The notes under the pieces: model-generated
Told to the model about the DNA's origin: nothing
What the model saw: only the letters and a program-made list of their open reading frames with translations
Database searches by the model: none
In this document: positions 34,541-47,745 of the stretch, in pieces
Layout: each line of letters starts with the position of its first letter
Position numbering within the stretch: the stretch's first letter is position 1
Position numbers and translations under genes: made by a program
Assembly (NCBI GenBank): GCA_964017235.1
Contig: OZ024936.1
Coordinates: forward strand, 49,899,028-49,963,027
Source: Sabellastarte sp. h YS-2021
Taxonomy: Eukaryota; Annelida; Polychaeta; Sabellida; Sabellidae
Reading direction: 5' to 3'
Length of the DNA: 64,000 bases

Positions 34541-35500
34541 ATGCCACCGCCATGCAAAGAGAGATTTTCAACATTAACCCTCTCAGTGGAGAACTAGACC
34601 AGCTAGCTTCACCAAATTTGCAGGTAGCTTCATTGGGAGGTAAGCTTCTCTGTAAATGATATTAGCCTCATTCTGAAAAACAAGATGGCTGCCCTGGGCA
34701 TTTCTTTGAAAATTATCTATCCTTTTCTACTGGCTGGTTCTTGTAACTACAAATTTGAATCTCTTCATAGGTGATATATATAACGGATATACATGTCCTC
34801 TACAATTATGCAGACATTTGACATTGAAGCTCTTCATTCAAGGTCATCCATGGAGTGCCAAAGTACATGTAGCAGAGTTTAAAAGTGCCTATCTACCTTA
34901 TTATTGGTCTTACAGGTTTGGCATGTGCAGCATACCTATAGGACATGAGATAGGAATCTTCTGATATGGTCAGATTTGACCTTCGGCCCCTGCTTCAACA
35001 TCAAATGAGGATAGTCAAACTTAAAATTGCATACAAACTCAATTATTCTTGGTCCTCAAGTTTTGCAATGTTAAATCAACTTATAGGAAATCATAGACTT
35101 GGAATCTTCTGATGTGTTACGATTTGACCTTGGGCCCCTCCTCCAAGGTCAAACAAGGATAGCTAAATTTAAAAGTGCTTATAACGCACTTATTAATGCT
35201 CCTAGAGGTTTGGGATGTCAAACAAACCTGCACTGAATTTCAGTCGCCATCTTGAATTTTGCGGAAATGGAAAATGTTTATCTGGAAAACCATAAGAGAT
35301 AGAATGATTTCGGACAAATATTGGATCCCTTGACTGCTAAGGACTACTCCTCTAGAACCTCTGAAAAATTTAGATTTTTCGGAATTTCGGGAGCCATCTT
35401 GAATTTAGTGGAAATTGAAAATGTCGAAAACTGTAACAGATAGATTGATTTCGGGCAAATTTTGGACCTCCTACGTACTAAGGACATCTAATTATCTCCT
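34540..35500 (+). repeat. degenerate array-bearing element fragment
   Basis: A CACCGCCATGCAAAGAG spacer-like start, a CATTCTGAAAAACAAGATGG block (34669-34688), three diverged 147-type units (34860-35215), and a pair of GCCATCTTGAATTT units at 35246 and 35393, again 147 apart. Ends are not identifiable. Confidence 0.5.
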
Positions 35501-36004
35501 GTGAGAGCTAATGTCTAATATTAAAAAAACTACACAATAGATTTGAATGACATTTAAGATGTGGGTATATCTATACTCTAATAATATACACGGACCCAGG
35601 GAGCTTTCCATTTTAGTAACCTTAAAATCCAAAGGGTAACTTAATGATAGTGATGTTAAGGTGTCTGCTCTAATATCCCAAAACTAAACTATGCATTTTA
35701 TTTAAATTTCGGGGTTCAGACCACAAGAACACTTGGCACAAGATAACAAGCTCTATTGTAATTTTATACTGTCAGTTTTGTGTCTTCACTTTGTCGGTGA
35801 CATTTATTTTTTTGGTACTCAATGGGATGGAAATGGTATCCTGTATGACACTAATATGTCTTCCAAACGTTGAATAAATATTCAACAACATGGGAATTTT
35901 ATGGGTTTATTAACTGAGCATATATGGCATTTAGTACACTGAGTGAATATCAAACATTTCTGGTTATTCTGTATAGAACTGACATGATTTTGTTCTTATG
36001 GGCC
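35501..36004. other. no recognisable gene
   Basis: AT-rich DNA with no supported feature. Confidence 0.4.
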
Positions 36005-36098
36005 ATTCTCACTACAGGCAATATACCCCACAGTTAGAAGTTTTACTTGGCCGCGGAAACCTCCTCCGAGGATGCTTCATATCTTCTGAGATTTGGTG

Positions 36099-36327
36099 TA
36101 GAGTAAGAAATCTAAAATTCGCCAGGAATCTAAAATTCGCCACCTTTAAAACCTTAGTTAATTTTATGAAGAAAATGATGTTTTTGTCCAAAAATTGGTA
36201 TTTTTCAGTTCAAAAAGCCTTAATTTACTATACAGTCAACAAATCTCACCACAATTCATTTATTTTATTAGTATTTTCACATGTGGCGAATTTCAGATAT
36301 GTGGCGAATTTTAGATTTCTTACTCTA
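36099..36327 (+). mobile_element. TA-MITE copy 6
   Basis: A near-consensus copy, useful as family reference: GTAGAGTAAGAAATC at the left, CTTACTCTACC at the right, with both subterminal doublets intact. Confidence 0.92.
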
Positions 36328-36411
36328 CCATAAGGTATGACGCGCATGGCCACTGATTGGACATGGTGTGTAACTGTGAATAACAGCAGAATGGCAGTAG
36401 AGAAAGAGTAG

Positions 36412-36640
36412 TAGAGTAAGGAATCTAAAATTCGCCACATATCTGAAATTCGCCACATGTGGAATCACTAATAAATTAAACGAATTGAGGTGAGATTTGT
36501 TGAATGTATAGTAAATTAAGGCTTTTTGAACCAAAAAATACAAAGTTTAAGACAAAACATCATTTTCTCCATAGAATTAATAAAGGTTTTTAGAGGTGGC
36601 GAATTTTACATTCCTGGCGAATTTTAGATTCCTTACTCTA
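36412..36640 (-). mobile_element. TA-MITE copy 7
   Basis: Opposite orientation to copy 6, only 84 bases away. It is full length. Confidence 0.9.
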
Positions 36641-37526
36641 TAAACATGTGTCACTGAGATGCTACCCGCGTTACCTCCACTCGCTTTATGTTGCTGCTGT
36701 ATTATACCGAAGCATGACTAAGTCATCACAACCTTAGATAAACTGCAGACCACACCTTCAGTTACCGTAACAAAAAATTTGTCTACTGGGATGGAAATTT
36801 TAAACATTTTAAAGCTTCCTTAGGACGCATAGGAATGGGAAGGTGGGCCACTGTATTACTAGTTTGCATACGGGTGCCAGATGGTAGTTGAAGGACAGAG
36901 GGGTTTTGCCCAATGCCTACCACTGCAGGGTGTACTGCCTGTAATGTGCATGGGGTATAACCCATTTGACTTGCGTATTGTACACACGTTTATCGCATAT
37001 TTGGGAAATTTAGAAACAGATTCATGACTGCACCTGCACAAAAACATTTTAATAATAACACATGTCAACATAATGCAAGAGATGAGTATTACAAATAAAT
37101 GACAATAACGGATTTGCATACCAAATATCAACCATCACAAATTGATATTAAGTGCAATTATTGGTGATTGAAAGTGAATATTCAATATCCCCTTGATGTA
37201 GCTTTACTAATTAGCCAGCATCTACTTGTGTTTAAGTACTAGTGCCGCACTCTTAAGCACCCCTGGACTTTGTGACCAAATATATTTGCAAAGTGGGGGA
37301 GGGGCCTTTAAAACAATGAAAATCAGCTGGGTGTTCTGAATAAAATGACCCAATTCAAGGTACTTTGGGTTTTAGCACACACCATCTGGAAGTAAAAGGT
37401 GCTTGAAGTAAACAAATCTCTCTGCAATAAAATGTGAAATTGATATTATAAAATAATCAAATCAGACCTATTATTTGGTTTTAATGGATTAAGTTTACGT
37501 TGTAATAGCATATCAGCGATAATGTA

Positions 37527-37549
37527 AGATGGGGGGGGGGGGGGGGGGT
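37527..37549. repeat. long G run
   Basis: About twenty consecutive G within ATGGGG...GTGTTC. It is a homopolymer prone to sequencing error. Confidence 0.8.
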
Positions 37550-37605
37550 GTTCTAAAAATACAAAAGCATGGGCAATACAGAGAGCTGCACTGGTAAAAT
37601 ATAGG

Positions 37606-37783
37606 TACCGTAAATTTCCAAAATAACGCCCAGGTTCAAATAAACGCCTGGTTCAAATTAACGCCTGGGTACCAAGCACACTGTTTACAATTTATGACAC
37701 TGTTTTTATACTTCAAAAGAACGCCTGGTCTGATAACCATTTGAAAATAATTAACACCCGGGCCGTTTTTCCAAAATACGGTA
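37606..37783 (+). mobile_element. TACCGTAAATT MITE, copy 2
   Basis: Same ends and AACGCCTGG words as 2765-2960, with about 15 fewer bases. The right end is CCAAAATACGGTAA. Confidence 0.7.
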
Positions 37784-38060
37784 AATAATATTGAATCTCT
37801 AGAAACCTGAAAAATACTTCTATGTCCCCATAAATGCCAAATAAAGGTAATTTTCTATGGAAAAGGGCCTCTGATGACCTAATGTTTACCTCCACTCAGG
37901 AGGTTATGTTTTTGGCAGCGTTGCTTCATTTGTTGGTCTGTCTGTTTACAAAATATCTCACAAAGTTATGGACAGACTTAACTGAAATTTTCAGGAAATG
38001 TTAACAATGGAACAGGGAACAGATGATACAATTTTGGTAGAAATCTCCAATCACCGTTCA

Positions 38061-38172
38061 GGGGCCCATATTCATGAAAGGTCTTGGCCAAGTCTTATGC
38101 TTAACTTTTGTACAAAAATATAGCCAGCTTAAGCCTGAGATTTGGCTAGGACTTTTCATCAATACGACCCCA
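38061..38172. repeat. small foldback, GGGGCCCATATTCATGA type
   Basis: The left arm GGGGCCCATATTCATGAAAG pairs with the complement of the right arm CTTTTCATCAATACGACCCC. Member of a loose group of foldbacks with GGGCC termini (48.7, 51.2, 54.6 and 43.6 kb). Confidence 0.65.
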
Positions 38173-38354
38173 GGTATTTTTGTAAGATCTTTTATCATTT
38201 AGTGATAGGGCTAATTTCACTATAGGTGCATACACTTCAATAATTAATCATATTTGTGCTTGACAAAACAAATATACAGGACAATAGTGTGTATAATATA
38301 CCTTAGTTTGATCTGGATCTCGTCAAAATTCCAGATACTTTGATCCAGTTTTTT

Positions 38355-38555
38355 ATTTGGATATTAATGTCGCTTTCAACACTGTATAGGTCATATCACG
38401 ACGGGTAGTTTTGAGGGCAGAGGAAAGCAGTCAAGGTTCTGTACTGTAAACTGCCAACAAGAAACTACCATTTTTCCCACATAGGGTTAGGAGTTTGAAC
38501 CGCCGACCTCAGAGGTGGGAGGTGAGTGTTACCACTGCGCCACCGGGGCCCCGTA
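38355..38555 (-). mobile_element. tRNA-derived SINE, near full length
   Basis: On the minus strand: CCGGTGGCGCAGTGGTAAC (A box), GGCGGTTCAAACTCC (B box), and a body ending GTGATATGACCTATACAG. It matches the + strand copy at 56632-56848 throughout. Confidence 0.8.
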
Positions 38556-40010
38556 ATAGTATGATCCACAGCAGGACTAAATAGGGGTGGAAACAAGCTG
38601 CTTTGCGGAGGTCTGCGCTTTGCAAGTGCTTCTCTAATTTTCAACTTAGTTTTCCATTTTCTTTAGCAGGTATTCTACATATCACTTTCAAACAATTGTT
38701 TACATCAACTGTTATATATATATATATTTCATTGGTACTTCCATATTGGTACCTACTAAAATACGGGTACCTGGATATGAGACAGTTACAATACAGATAC
38801 CTAGTCATTTGTGTGGTGTCTCCCAAGTCTCCCCTTTATTTTCATGGATACATATTTCATCACTGTACACATGACGCAGAAGCCACAACCTGTCTCTATA
38901 CATTTGATAAATGTTTTATATACATCCTGAGTATCTTGATTATAAACCTCCACTTATCCTGTACGTAACAGGAAACAATATACAGTCAAGAATTGACTTC
39001 TTAAAGAAGTCTTTATCTTAGTACCACAACCTATGTATCTTTTTAAAGGACATGTCAAGTGCATACACACAAATAAACTTTTTCAATTAACTTTTTATCA
39101 TACCTAGAATCTGTTACTGTAGAAGATGGTAAACCAGAAACCAATTCTCAGACTGAAAGACTGTAATACAGCTACCTTCCATTTTCTCATAATCAAATCC
39201 ATTAATTTCTCACATTCCATATTTTAACATAGGTTTACCCAAATATTTAACAAAAGAAATATTTCATAGTATTTTACTTGTATTCCACCAATGTATCAAA
39301 CATCTTCAAAAATCACATCACAGTTCAGTATTTAAATGCAAGTTATAGCTCATGTACATATTTGAAAAGTTTTGGCATTTACTAAATGAAACAAATTTGC
39401 TGAACTTCCGCTTTCTCTAACTGGTTCAAAAAGATGCATTCAACCACAACACTTGAATCTGTCAGATATGTTTTGACTGGAGGGGGGACTTGTTATTACT
39501 GTGCACCCATAGATTCTGAAGTTTTTCATAAAATGTGTTCATTAGCATCCCCAAAGTGTGACTTTGAAGCTAAAATTGAAAGAGTTTGTATAATGATTTG
39601 TAAATTGATTCAAAATATGACCAGTCTATGGTAAAAATTTAGATTCCTTGTTACAAGATATATATGGCCTTAATATTAAGACACTTGTGATTAATTTTAG
39701 CATAATACTAATTTATCTGTGTTTTTGCCAGATTTCTCTGCACAAACCTAAAACAATAACAGGTTTTACCTTTAACAAATAAACTTCATTAACTTTATCA
39801 AAAAATCTTTTCATGCTGGGTGATCTTAATGTAGTATAAAAAGCAGAAATCAAAAGTACATACACAAAACAATCAATACAAAAAAGTCAAAACTATGTAC
39901 ACAAACATAAAAAAATATATAAAAAAACAGATAATAAGAAGCACATGGTAGGTGAAAGTGTGACTATATATCTAAGATGATAGACCAGTGAAACCTCCTT
40001 GCAAACTAAA
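38556..40010. other. no recognisable gene
   Basis: AT-rich DNA; a TATATATATATA patch lies at 38714-38728. No exon or bounded repeat is supported. Confidence 0.4.
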
Positions 40011-42016
40011 CTAGAAAAATGTTTTTGCTAACAAAAACAAAGCGTCCCAAAGGAAAATTTACTAAGGAGGAAGTTGCAACTCAACAAAAGCCTTTCTCAG
40101 ATTCTACACATTTTTTGATGTTTTACATGAAACAGGTTGTCACTGCCATAAATCAAAGGTACTATGTGTAGTTCCTTTCATTTGAGAGGCCTTTATGAAG
40201 AGTACCCACCTAGCTGAAACAGGCTCAGACTGAGTGATTGGACTGCCAAAGAGGTTGGGAAGTTCTAATTGTAGTTAAATTTGTTTCCACAGACATCATT
40301 CACACCAGAGTTTGTCTTATATAATAATAGAAGCTCCCACAAGATCAGAGATTACACTCTTACGGTAAATAATAACAAAAGGAAAGTTCTGTCCTTCTCA
40401 CATGTGAATGGAAACATATTAAAATAGATCACTGCCTGTACTCCACACACATATACACACACACAACCCACTCCCACAGAGAGACAATTCTCTCATCTGC
40501 AGAGGAGTGAGTGAGGGATGGGGGGGGGGGGGGTTAAGTCTGAGTGCACAGATGAACATATGATTATTTTGCTAGTTAGCCATTCATAGATAAGAAATCA
40601 TCTACAAGTTTGACATTTTACTGCATGAATTCTTGAAGTTTTTAAAAAATTCATTAAAAAAAATAAAAACATGCAGCGCTGAGAGAAGAAGTGAAAGTTA
40701 AGCAGACAGACTTTAATTTGTTTTCTATTTTATGATCCAAGTTTGACCCATAAGAAGGGGTCGGGTAAATCTGACCGGCTATCTAGACTCTCCTTATATG
40801 AAATCCATTCTACAGCTGTAAAAGCACTAATAAAGGAGATATAAGGCAAAAGGATCAAATCTGCTATTTTATGACCCCAGTTTGACCCATAAGGGGTGTC
40901 AGGGGGTAAATCTGACCGGCTAATCCACATATGGTTTCCCAATACCTCTTAATACATTCTAAAGCTGTAAAAGCAATAATAAAGGAGATATAAGGCAAAA
41001 AGACAAAATCGGCTATTTTATGACCCCAGTTTGACTCATAAAGGGGGGTCGGGGGTAAATCTGACCGGCTATCTAGACTCTTCACACAAGGTTTCCCAAT
41101 ACCTCTTAATACATTCTAAAGCTCTAAAAGCAAGAATAAAGGAGATATAAGGCAAAACACAAAATCGGCTATTTTATGACCCCAGTTTGACCCATTGGGG
41201 GGGTGTCAGCGGGTAAATCTGACCGGCTATCCAGACTCTTCACATTTTTTTCCTAATAACTCTTAATGCATTCTATAGCTCTAAAAGCAAGAATAAAGGA
41301 GATATGAGGCAAAAACACAAAATCGGGTATTTTATGACCCCAGTTTGACCCATAAGATGGATTCTGGAGTACATCTGACTGGCTATCTAGACTCTTCACA
41401 TATGGTTTCCCAATACCTCTTAAGACATTCTAAAGCTCTAAACGCAATAATAAAGGAGATATAAGGCAAAAATGTCAAAATCGGCTATTTTATGACCCCA
41501 GTTTGATCCCTACATGGGGATCGGGGGGAATTTAACTTGCGTTCTCTCTCCACATATGGTTTTCTACTACCTCCCAATACATTTTATGGCTCTAAATGCA
41601 ATACTTCAGAAGACAATAGTGGGCTCACATGAATTTTAAGCTTTCTGGTTACTACCTGTGAGAAAATCGCTCATAAATCGGTCAATTTTCATTGGATTGC
41701 TCCCAAAATCTAATCGGCTCGCGTTTTTGATAGTATGAACATGTGTGTAAAATTAGAAGCCTCTGCGATCAGCAGATTTTGCTGAGTGGCGATGACGGGT
41801 GGGTGTACTCCAAAAAAGATTTTTTTGACCTTGATAACGATCAAAGGTCAAATTTAAGCATGTGGAAAATTTTCCCACGCCTAAGGTATGTAACTGCCAA
41901 ATATGGTTAAAAAGCTTCTAATAATAAGGAAGATATTCAAGGGAGACCATAATATGGCGGCGGTGGCGAGGAAACTGAAGCAAAAACAAATAATCACACT
42001 TTTCAGAGACGCTTAA
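40011..42016 (-). mobile_element. Helentron-like element with 158-bp array, second copy
   Basis: On the minus strand it starts TTAAGCGTCTCTG (42016 leftwards) with a GCCACCGCCGCC spacer near 41955. It ends GGGACGCTTTG, hairpin GTTTTTGTTAGCAAAAAC and CTAG (40011-40014). Same family as 22875-24959, in the opposite orientation. Confidence 0.75.
40735..41600 (-). repeat. 158-bp array, second locus
   Basis: Units keyed on GACCCCAGTTTGACCCATAA; TTTGAC starts at 40742, 40881, 41030, 41186, 41344 and 41502. The last three intervals are 156-158; the first ones are shortened. Confidence 0.9.
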
Positions 42017-42829
42017 AGAACCATTACACCGGGTGCCACGATTCAGCCAGGAGCCAGGATTTGGCCGTCTGGACAGATTTATCACATGATCATAACATCA
42101 ATTCCTATAAGCCTATGTTGTGAATATTCATGAGTACAGTATCATAATTAGGATCACAATTATCATATTTACAAACCCTGTGCATATTATTATTTGTTTT
42201 ATCTTGCATTATATTTTTAAACTGAATTTTGAAATAGGCAGCAGGCTGTCATAAGCATTTGGTTATAAATGTACAATTACAAAGATCTTGCCCATCAAAT
42301 GTGCTATTAAACATGCTTTCGGGTCAATAAAGTGAAACATTGGGAAAAAATAACCCAAAACAAATTATTTTTAACTGTACCTTAATTTTGATATAGGGGC
42401 CAAAAGTTGGATCCTTTAGGATGAAAATTATTTTATTACTATTCAGGGAAAATAATAATTGACCCCATTAAATATAAACAAAACAAAAATTTTGAAAAAA
42501 AAATTTTGAAAAATAACAATTAGTTGTTTGCATTATATTATGACATTAAAGTGACACAGAAAAGCAGCTTAATTGTAGTTTATGCAAGTGTTTATACCAT
42601 TTGATGGCAAAATCGCTGCTCCCAGGTGTATTTTAACACTGACACATTAATAAACAGATTACCGGTGTTTGGTACCAACTTAGTATCGAGTTATAATGAA
42701 AAATATTACTGAAATATTCAATAACGTACTTTTTAAAAGCATAAGAAATCATTTTTAACCCTACACATAGTGTATACAAACAGATGTCAACCCTTATGTT
42801 AACTTAAATCTCAGGAGACGAGGGTCCAT
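42017..42829. other. no recognisable gene
   Basis: AT-rich DNA with no supported feature. Confidence 0.4.
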
Positions 42830-44042
42830 ATTCATCAATATGCTTATTCTTAGAATTATTCCTTTTCATAGACTTTGCTGAGAAAGACAATCAGTTTAAA
42901 ATGAGCAATATTAGAAAATGTCACAAATACTTGAGAATTTTTACAATTAAAAAAACCTGAAACCACAAAATGAAAATAACAAGAATGTGTAAAAAAAACC
43001 AAAGAAATAAATTTTTGTAAATTTCAATGGAAAGGTTTGTAGGAGTATTTTATAGTTGCTTCTACTTCAGCAGAGTTTCTTCATCAAGAGCTTCAACTTT
43101 ACAGAGAAAGAAAGCTCAATGTGAAATTTACCACAATATGTGAAATTTGACAGGGAGGAAACCCCTCTTCTATTTTCCTGCCTTGTGGGAAATTCTTAAC
43201 ACATTTGTGACATTTTTTGACTGCATTAGGTTTCTGGGGCAGTAATCTTCAAAAATACTTAACACTGTTCCTAGCCTTGCTTAAGGCTCAAATTTGCATG
43301 ATATCTTTTCAAACATGCACACAGATATTTGGTATTCATAAAGCACTCATACATGTAAACAGAACTCCATCAGACAGAGATTCTTTCTCTTAGCTGTATG
43401 CTGCTTTAAAAGTCAGTAGATGTATGAGTACATTATAGAAACTGAAACTCCATTATCTGAACTGAAAACTTTCCCGAACTGCAAAGAAACTTGAGCCTTC
43501 AGCAAGGCTACACTGTTCCAGCTTTGGATTCTAAGTTTTTCTCAAGCTTTTACTAACTTAGATCAAAGTGGTATTCATCAACATTCCTAACTCTAAGGTT
43601 ACCTTAGACCTCTACTTAGATTTTATGTTATCTACAGAGGTACCTTAGATGATAGAATGTTTTTTTTTCAAAACATGCAATTATGGCAGGGAATCTTTTG
43701 TTTTATTGATATTAAACTGTGACACAACTTTAAAAACAGTATTTTCCCTCACGAAAATTAGCTTTTTCACCATTTTTCAACAAAGCAGATAATTCAGTGT
43801 AAACAAAGGACACGTAAGAATTGTGGAATAAGACACTTCCTAACTTAGATATACTGGTTTCCAAGTTTACACTTTAAAGTACAAAGTATAGGGAATTTTC
43901 CTAACTTAGAATCTAAGTAATACTTAACAATGTAAAGGTTGATGAATACGAAATCTAAGTAATACTTTGGTAAGTAGAAAACCATTTCTAACTTGGATCT
44001 AAGGTGACCTTAGCAAAGTATTATTGAGGAATATGGCCCCTG
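42830..44042. repeat. foldback region with nested foldback
   Basis: The outer ends GGTCCATATTCATCAATATG and ATTGAGGAATATGGCCCC are inverted matches. Inside, GGTATTCATCAACATTCC (43571) pairs with GGTTGATGAATAC (about 43940-43952), and AATCTAAG/CTTAGATT words are frequent. A block near 43117-43240 (GTGAAATTTACCACAATATG ... GACATTTTTTGACTGCATTA) resembles 60.65-60.76 kb. Confidence 0.5.
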
Positions 44043-44127
44043 ATCTCTCCCGATGCAAAATTGGTGCAAATTTTGATTATTAAGTCTTATTTTTAAAGAG
44101 TGTCCCTAGCTGCAACTTTCACACATA

Positions 44128-44355
44128 TAGAGTAAGAAATCTAAAATTCACCAGGAATCTAAAATTCGCCACCTCTACAACCTTAGTTAATTTTATGAAG
44201 AAAATGATGTTTTGTCTGAAAATTGGCATTTTTCAGTCCAAAAAGCCTTAATTTACTGTACATTCAACAAATCTCACCTCAATTCATTTATTTTATTAGT
44301 ATTTCCACATGTGGTGAATTTCAGATATGTGGCGAATTTTAGATTTCTTACTCTA
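44128..44355 (+). mobile_element. TA-MITE copy 8
   Basis: Full-length copy. An orphan right end (AATTTAGATTTCTTACTCTA) lies just downstream at about 44415-44434, perhaps a relic of another copy. Confidence 0.9.
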
Positions 44356-44439
44356 ACATTTTTACCAACATATAGCAATGGTCAGGAAATGGTAAGTGTA
44401 TTTTTCGCAATAAAATTTAGATTTCTTACTCTAACACTG

Positions 44440-45955
44440 TTCTGACTTTACCTTGTTTATATTTACACCAAAAAAGACACAAAAACATGAAAAAATATGT
44501 ATCTTATTATATTGTTATGATCCTCATTACCAATATTACTTTAGATTACTAATAAAGTCATTGGAATAATGCAATTGCAATATCGACGCATAATATACTG
44601 ATAAATACAAACTGTATATAAATGCATGTAATGATGTTAATATATGATTCCCACCTTCACAGAGCCACAATAAAGTTCAGTGTCTTGATAATGTGCAGTC
44701 TTACAGGTGCCAATGCAGTTTCATTGAATTAAGGGGTTACAGAATCGTACTTCTTCAAATTCAGGACAATCCTAGCAGCAGCATTTTGTACACATTGTAA
44801 CTTTGTGATAAAAAAACTGGGATGTAGATAAAGAGAGAGTTGCAGTAATCCATTTTTGTAGAGATAACTGAATGTACAATGATTTTAGTTGATGATACAG
44901 TCAAATATGGCTGAACTGTACAAATATTCCTCAGACAATGATAGCAAGAGTTGCAGATCTACGTTATGTGATTATTTAATGCATTAAATGTATGAATAAA
45001 GGGGGTTTCCCATGTATGTTGATCACGGCATTTGAAAACAGCTCTCAAATGTACATTTTTGCCAAAAATAAATGATTACAGCTAAGATATATAATTGTGT
45101 TTATAAACATATAATTTTATTTGTTGCTGATTATTTTATCATTGTTTTACCAGACTGTGATGAAACCTTTAATACTAAGAACCTAAGATACTACAAAAGA
45201 ATATAAAACCTTTTCTGCTCGCAGCTGTGTGCAAATCCTACAAAAAAGGTTAATGTTTGAAAATTGTCATATGCCGTATATTGCATATAAAAAAAAGCTT
45301 CTTCTATTTTTACTACGCTAGATTTAGAACTGTTAACCACTAGCACATACTGCATGCCATAACCCACATACATGGCAAATCCCACAAAAAAATGTCATGT
45401 TTTAGCTTACCAATATTACGCAATAATCTATAGGTTACTTATCAATAAAAATATAGAATACAAATCCATATAACACTGATAAGCAAAAGCACTTTGGTGC
45501 AATCACAGCCATATGATATGTACATAAATAAACATAATTATTGAAGCAGTTAATGTTTTACTCTGCAGTAGTCTCTGTTCAAACTAGAACCTTCAATATC
45601 CATAAAATTAGTTCTGGTCATGTGACTTACACTGAGACAAATACAACATTTTCTGGGGTCAGGACCTAAAAGTAGGTTCAATTGACTTCCACTGATTCTA
45701 CTTGACTGTACAGTCTACTGTATTTCACATTAATTAGTGATATCACGTGAAATGGTCTGGTATAAGTTAAAAATCCTCAGTTTGAAAATCCCAGAATATT
45801 TGCAAACCCATGGAAAAACCCCAGATGTGACATTGAATATCCCAAAAATAAAAATCCCTAAAAATAAGACTATAACCATAACAATAATTAACAATAATAA
45901 TACACAATACATTAAGGAAAGAAAAACGAATGGCGACATTGAAAACCACTTTCAC
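44440..45955. other. no recognisable gene
   Basis: AT-rich DNA with no supported gene. Confidence 0.4.
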
Positions 45956-45956
45956 T

Positions 45957-46186
45957 TAGAGTAAGAAATCTAAAATTTGCCACATATCTGAAATTCGCCA
46001 CATGTGAAAATACTAATAAAATATATGAATTGTGGTGAGATTTGTTGAACGTATAGTAAATTTAAGGCTTTTTGAACTGAAATATACCAATTTTTAGACA
46101 AAAACATCATTTTCTTCATAAAATTAACTAAGGTTTTAGAGGCGACGAATTTTAGATTCCTGGAGAATTTTAGATTTCTTACTCTA
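45957..46186 (-). mobile_element. TA-MITE copy 9
   Basis: Full length with some changes (GGCGACGAATTTTAG). Confidence 0.9.
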
Positions 46187-46219
46187 TAGCAATTAATAGT
46201 TATTAGGTACACCAATACA

Positions 46220-46310
46220 ATCTAATCTAATCTACTGCTTTGCAGGCGCAATATCTTCCCCAGAAAGGGGAACTCAGTGCGCTGAGTTAACAAAAATCAT
46301 TATCATAAGG
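46220..46310. repeat. ATCTTCCCC dispersed repeat, copy 4
   Basis: TCTAATCTAATCTACTGC, then GCAGGCGCAATATCTTCC and GGGGAACTCAGTGCGCTG. It starts at the pentamer tail, as does 25671. Confidence 0.6.
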
Positions 46311-47640
46311 AGTGCTGCACACTCATATAATATTGTTATCTTCATTCGTGATATATTTTTTCTGTATATGTCATTCGGGAAGTTTTTTCCTATTGTACAT
46401 CACTTTCAATAACTAAAGTCATATCAATACATGTACTTTTGGAAATACTAGCTATTTTAGGAATGATTTTAGACCAACACAATAACACTCAAAACCAGCC
46501 TTGGCATTTCTCTCTTCATCCTGTGATACAGAAAGAACTGTGACATTAGCCAGAGTATGAGAAAATCATCAGCGAGAAAACCCACTTTTGTTTTTCTTGA
46601 ATTATTTGTGGGAAAGTTTTTCCAAATTTGAGACTTTTGTGACCATGTTTAGCCTCCAATCTCTTAAAATTGATACAAATTGTGATTATTTAGTCTTGTG
46701 TATTACTCCTGGTGTGCAGATGCAGTATGGAGCTTGTCGCAAGAAACTGTATCATAAAAGAGGGAGTGTTTACATGTCACATGACTTGTGGAGGCGTTAA
46801 TTTGCCAGCAGGGATAAAGTATTGCTGTAAACAAGATTGACCAGAGATATTTAAAATTATCTGGTTATCAAAAGTAAAATTGTGTCTTAATTAAAACTAA
46901 AACACAATGGTGAAAGAAATATCAAAATCAAGACCACAAATGAGGAAGTTAAAGCCATTGAAAGAAATCTTACTGTGTCGATTTATGTAGTGCCGAAACA
47001 AACTAATTATGCGTGCAAGACACACCCAGAAGCCATGTTCATGGACAGATACAGGAGGGGATAGCATTTCGCACTGGACAGCATTTCGCCAATTTCTGTT
47101 GTACTTCATTTAAAAATAACATCTACCGTGATACTGAAGGAGCTGTATAGCATAGAAAAGTGTGCAATATGTCTTGATACTTTTCTACGATTTTAGAACT
47201 GACAGTATGTGGGATTTTAAAGATTAATAACAAAGTTTATATGTCAGTGAAAAATATGCCCAACAACCTGCATTTGACTGATGCAGAGAGTATCATTTAT
47301 CTAAACTGTGTCTGCGATCATTATAAATACCATTTATAAGTTCATCATATGCTAAACCACAATGAGAAGAACTGATCTTTAACTTTAATTATTGTATGCA
47401 AAGTGTTTAACAGTCTTTGCAACTTTTTGGGACCAGTATAAAATAATTGTCAAAATGCTGTCCACTTTTTGACAGCCCTAATGTTATTGCCATAGGACAA
47501 GTTCCATGGGTGTATTTGTATTTATCACAAAATATATTTTAGGATGCTACCATCATTTTACAGTTTGAGGAACCTCTTTGCATTCTGACAACTTGTATAT
47601 ACCACACTGTATATTTGTTCTCCCAAAACTGCGTTTTGGT
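46311..47640. other. no recognisable gene
   Basis: Intergenic DNA beyond the 3' end of the EGF-domain gene. No gene is supported. Confidence 0.4.
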
Positions 47641-47643
47641 GTT

Positions 47644-47649
47644 TTTATT
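47644..47649 (-). promoter_or_regulatory. candidate polyadenylation signal
   Basis: AATAAA on the minus strand about 100 bases beyond the stop of the EGF-domain gene. Position fits but no cleavage-site evidence exists. Confidence 0.35.
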
Positions 47650-47745
47650 GGCAAAATGCTTTCCCCCCTTGTAAACTAACTATTAACAAGTGCCCCATGG
47701 TGGCAAATTTGCTATACTGTGGCGAATTTTACATTTCCTCATACT

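Larger units (their letters stand above)
36005..36952. mobile_element. foldback element carrying two nested MITEs
   Basis: The left end CACTACAGGCAATATACCCC pairs with the complement of GGGTGTACTGCCTGTAATGTG near 36928-36948. The right arm (GATGGTAGTTGAAGGACAG) matches the right arm of the foldback at 63563-63997. TA-MITE copies 6 and 7 lie inside in opposite orientations. Confidence 0.5.

Noticed and set aside
45737..45964. 75-codon + strand frame rich in Ile/Asn/Lys
   Set aside because: Low-complexity AT-rich sequence with an ordinary chance of being open; no splice or family evidence.
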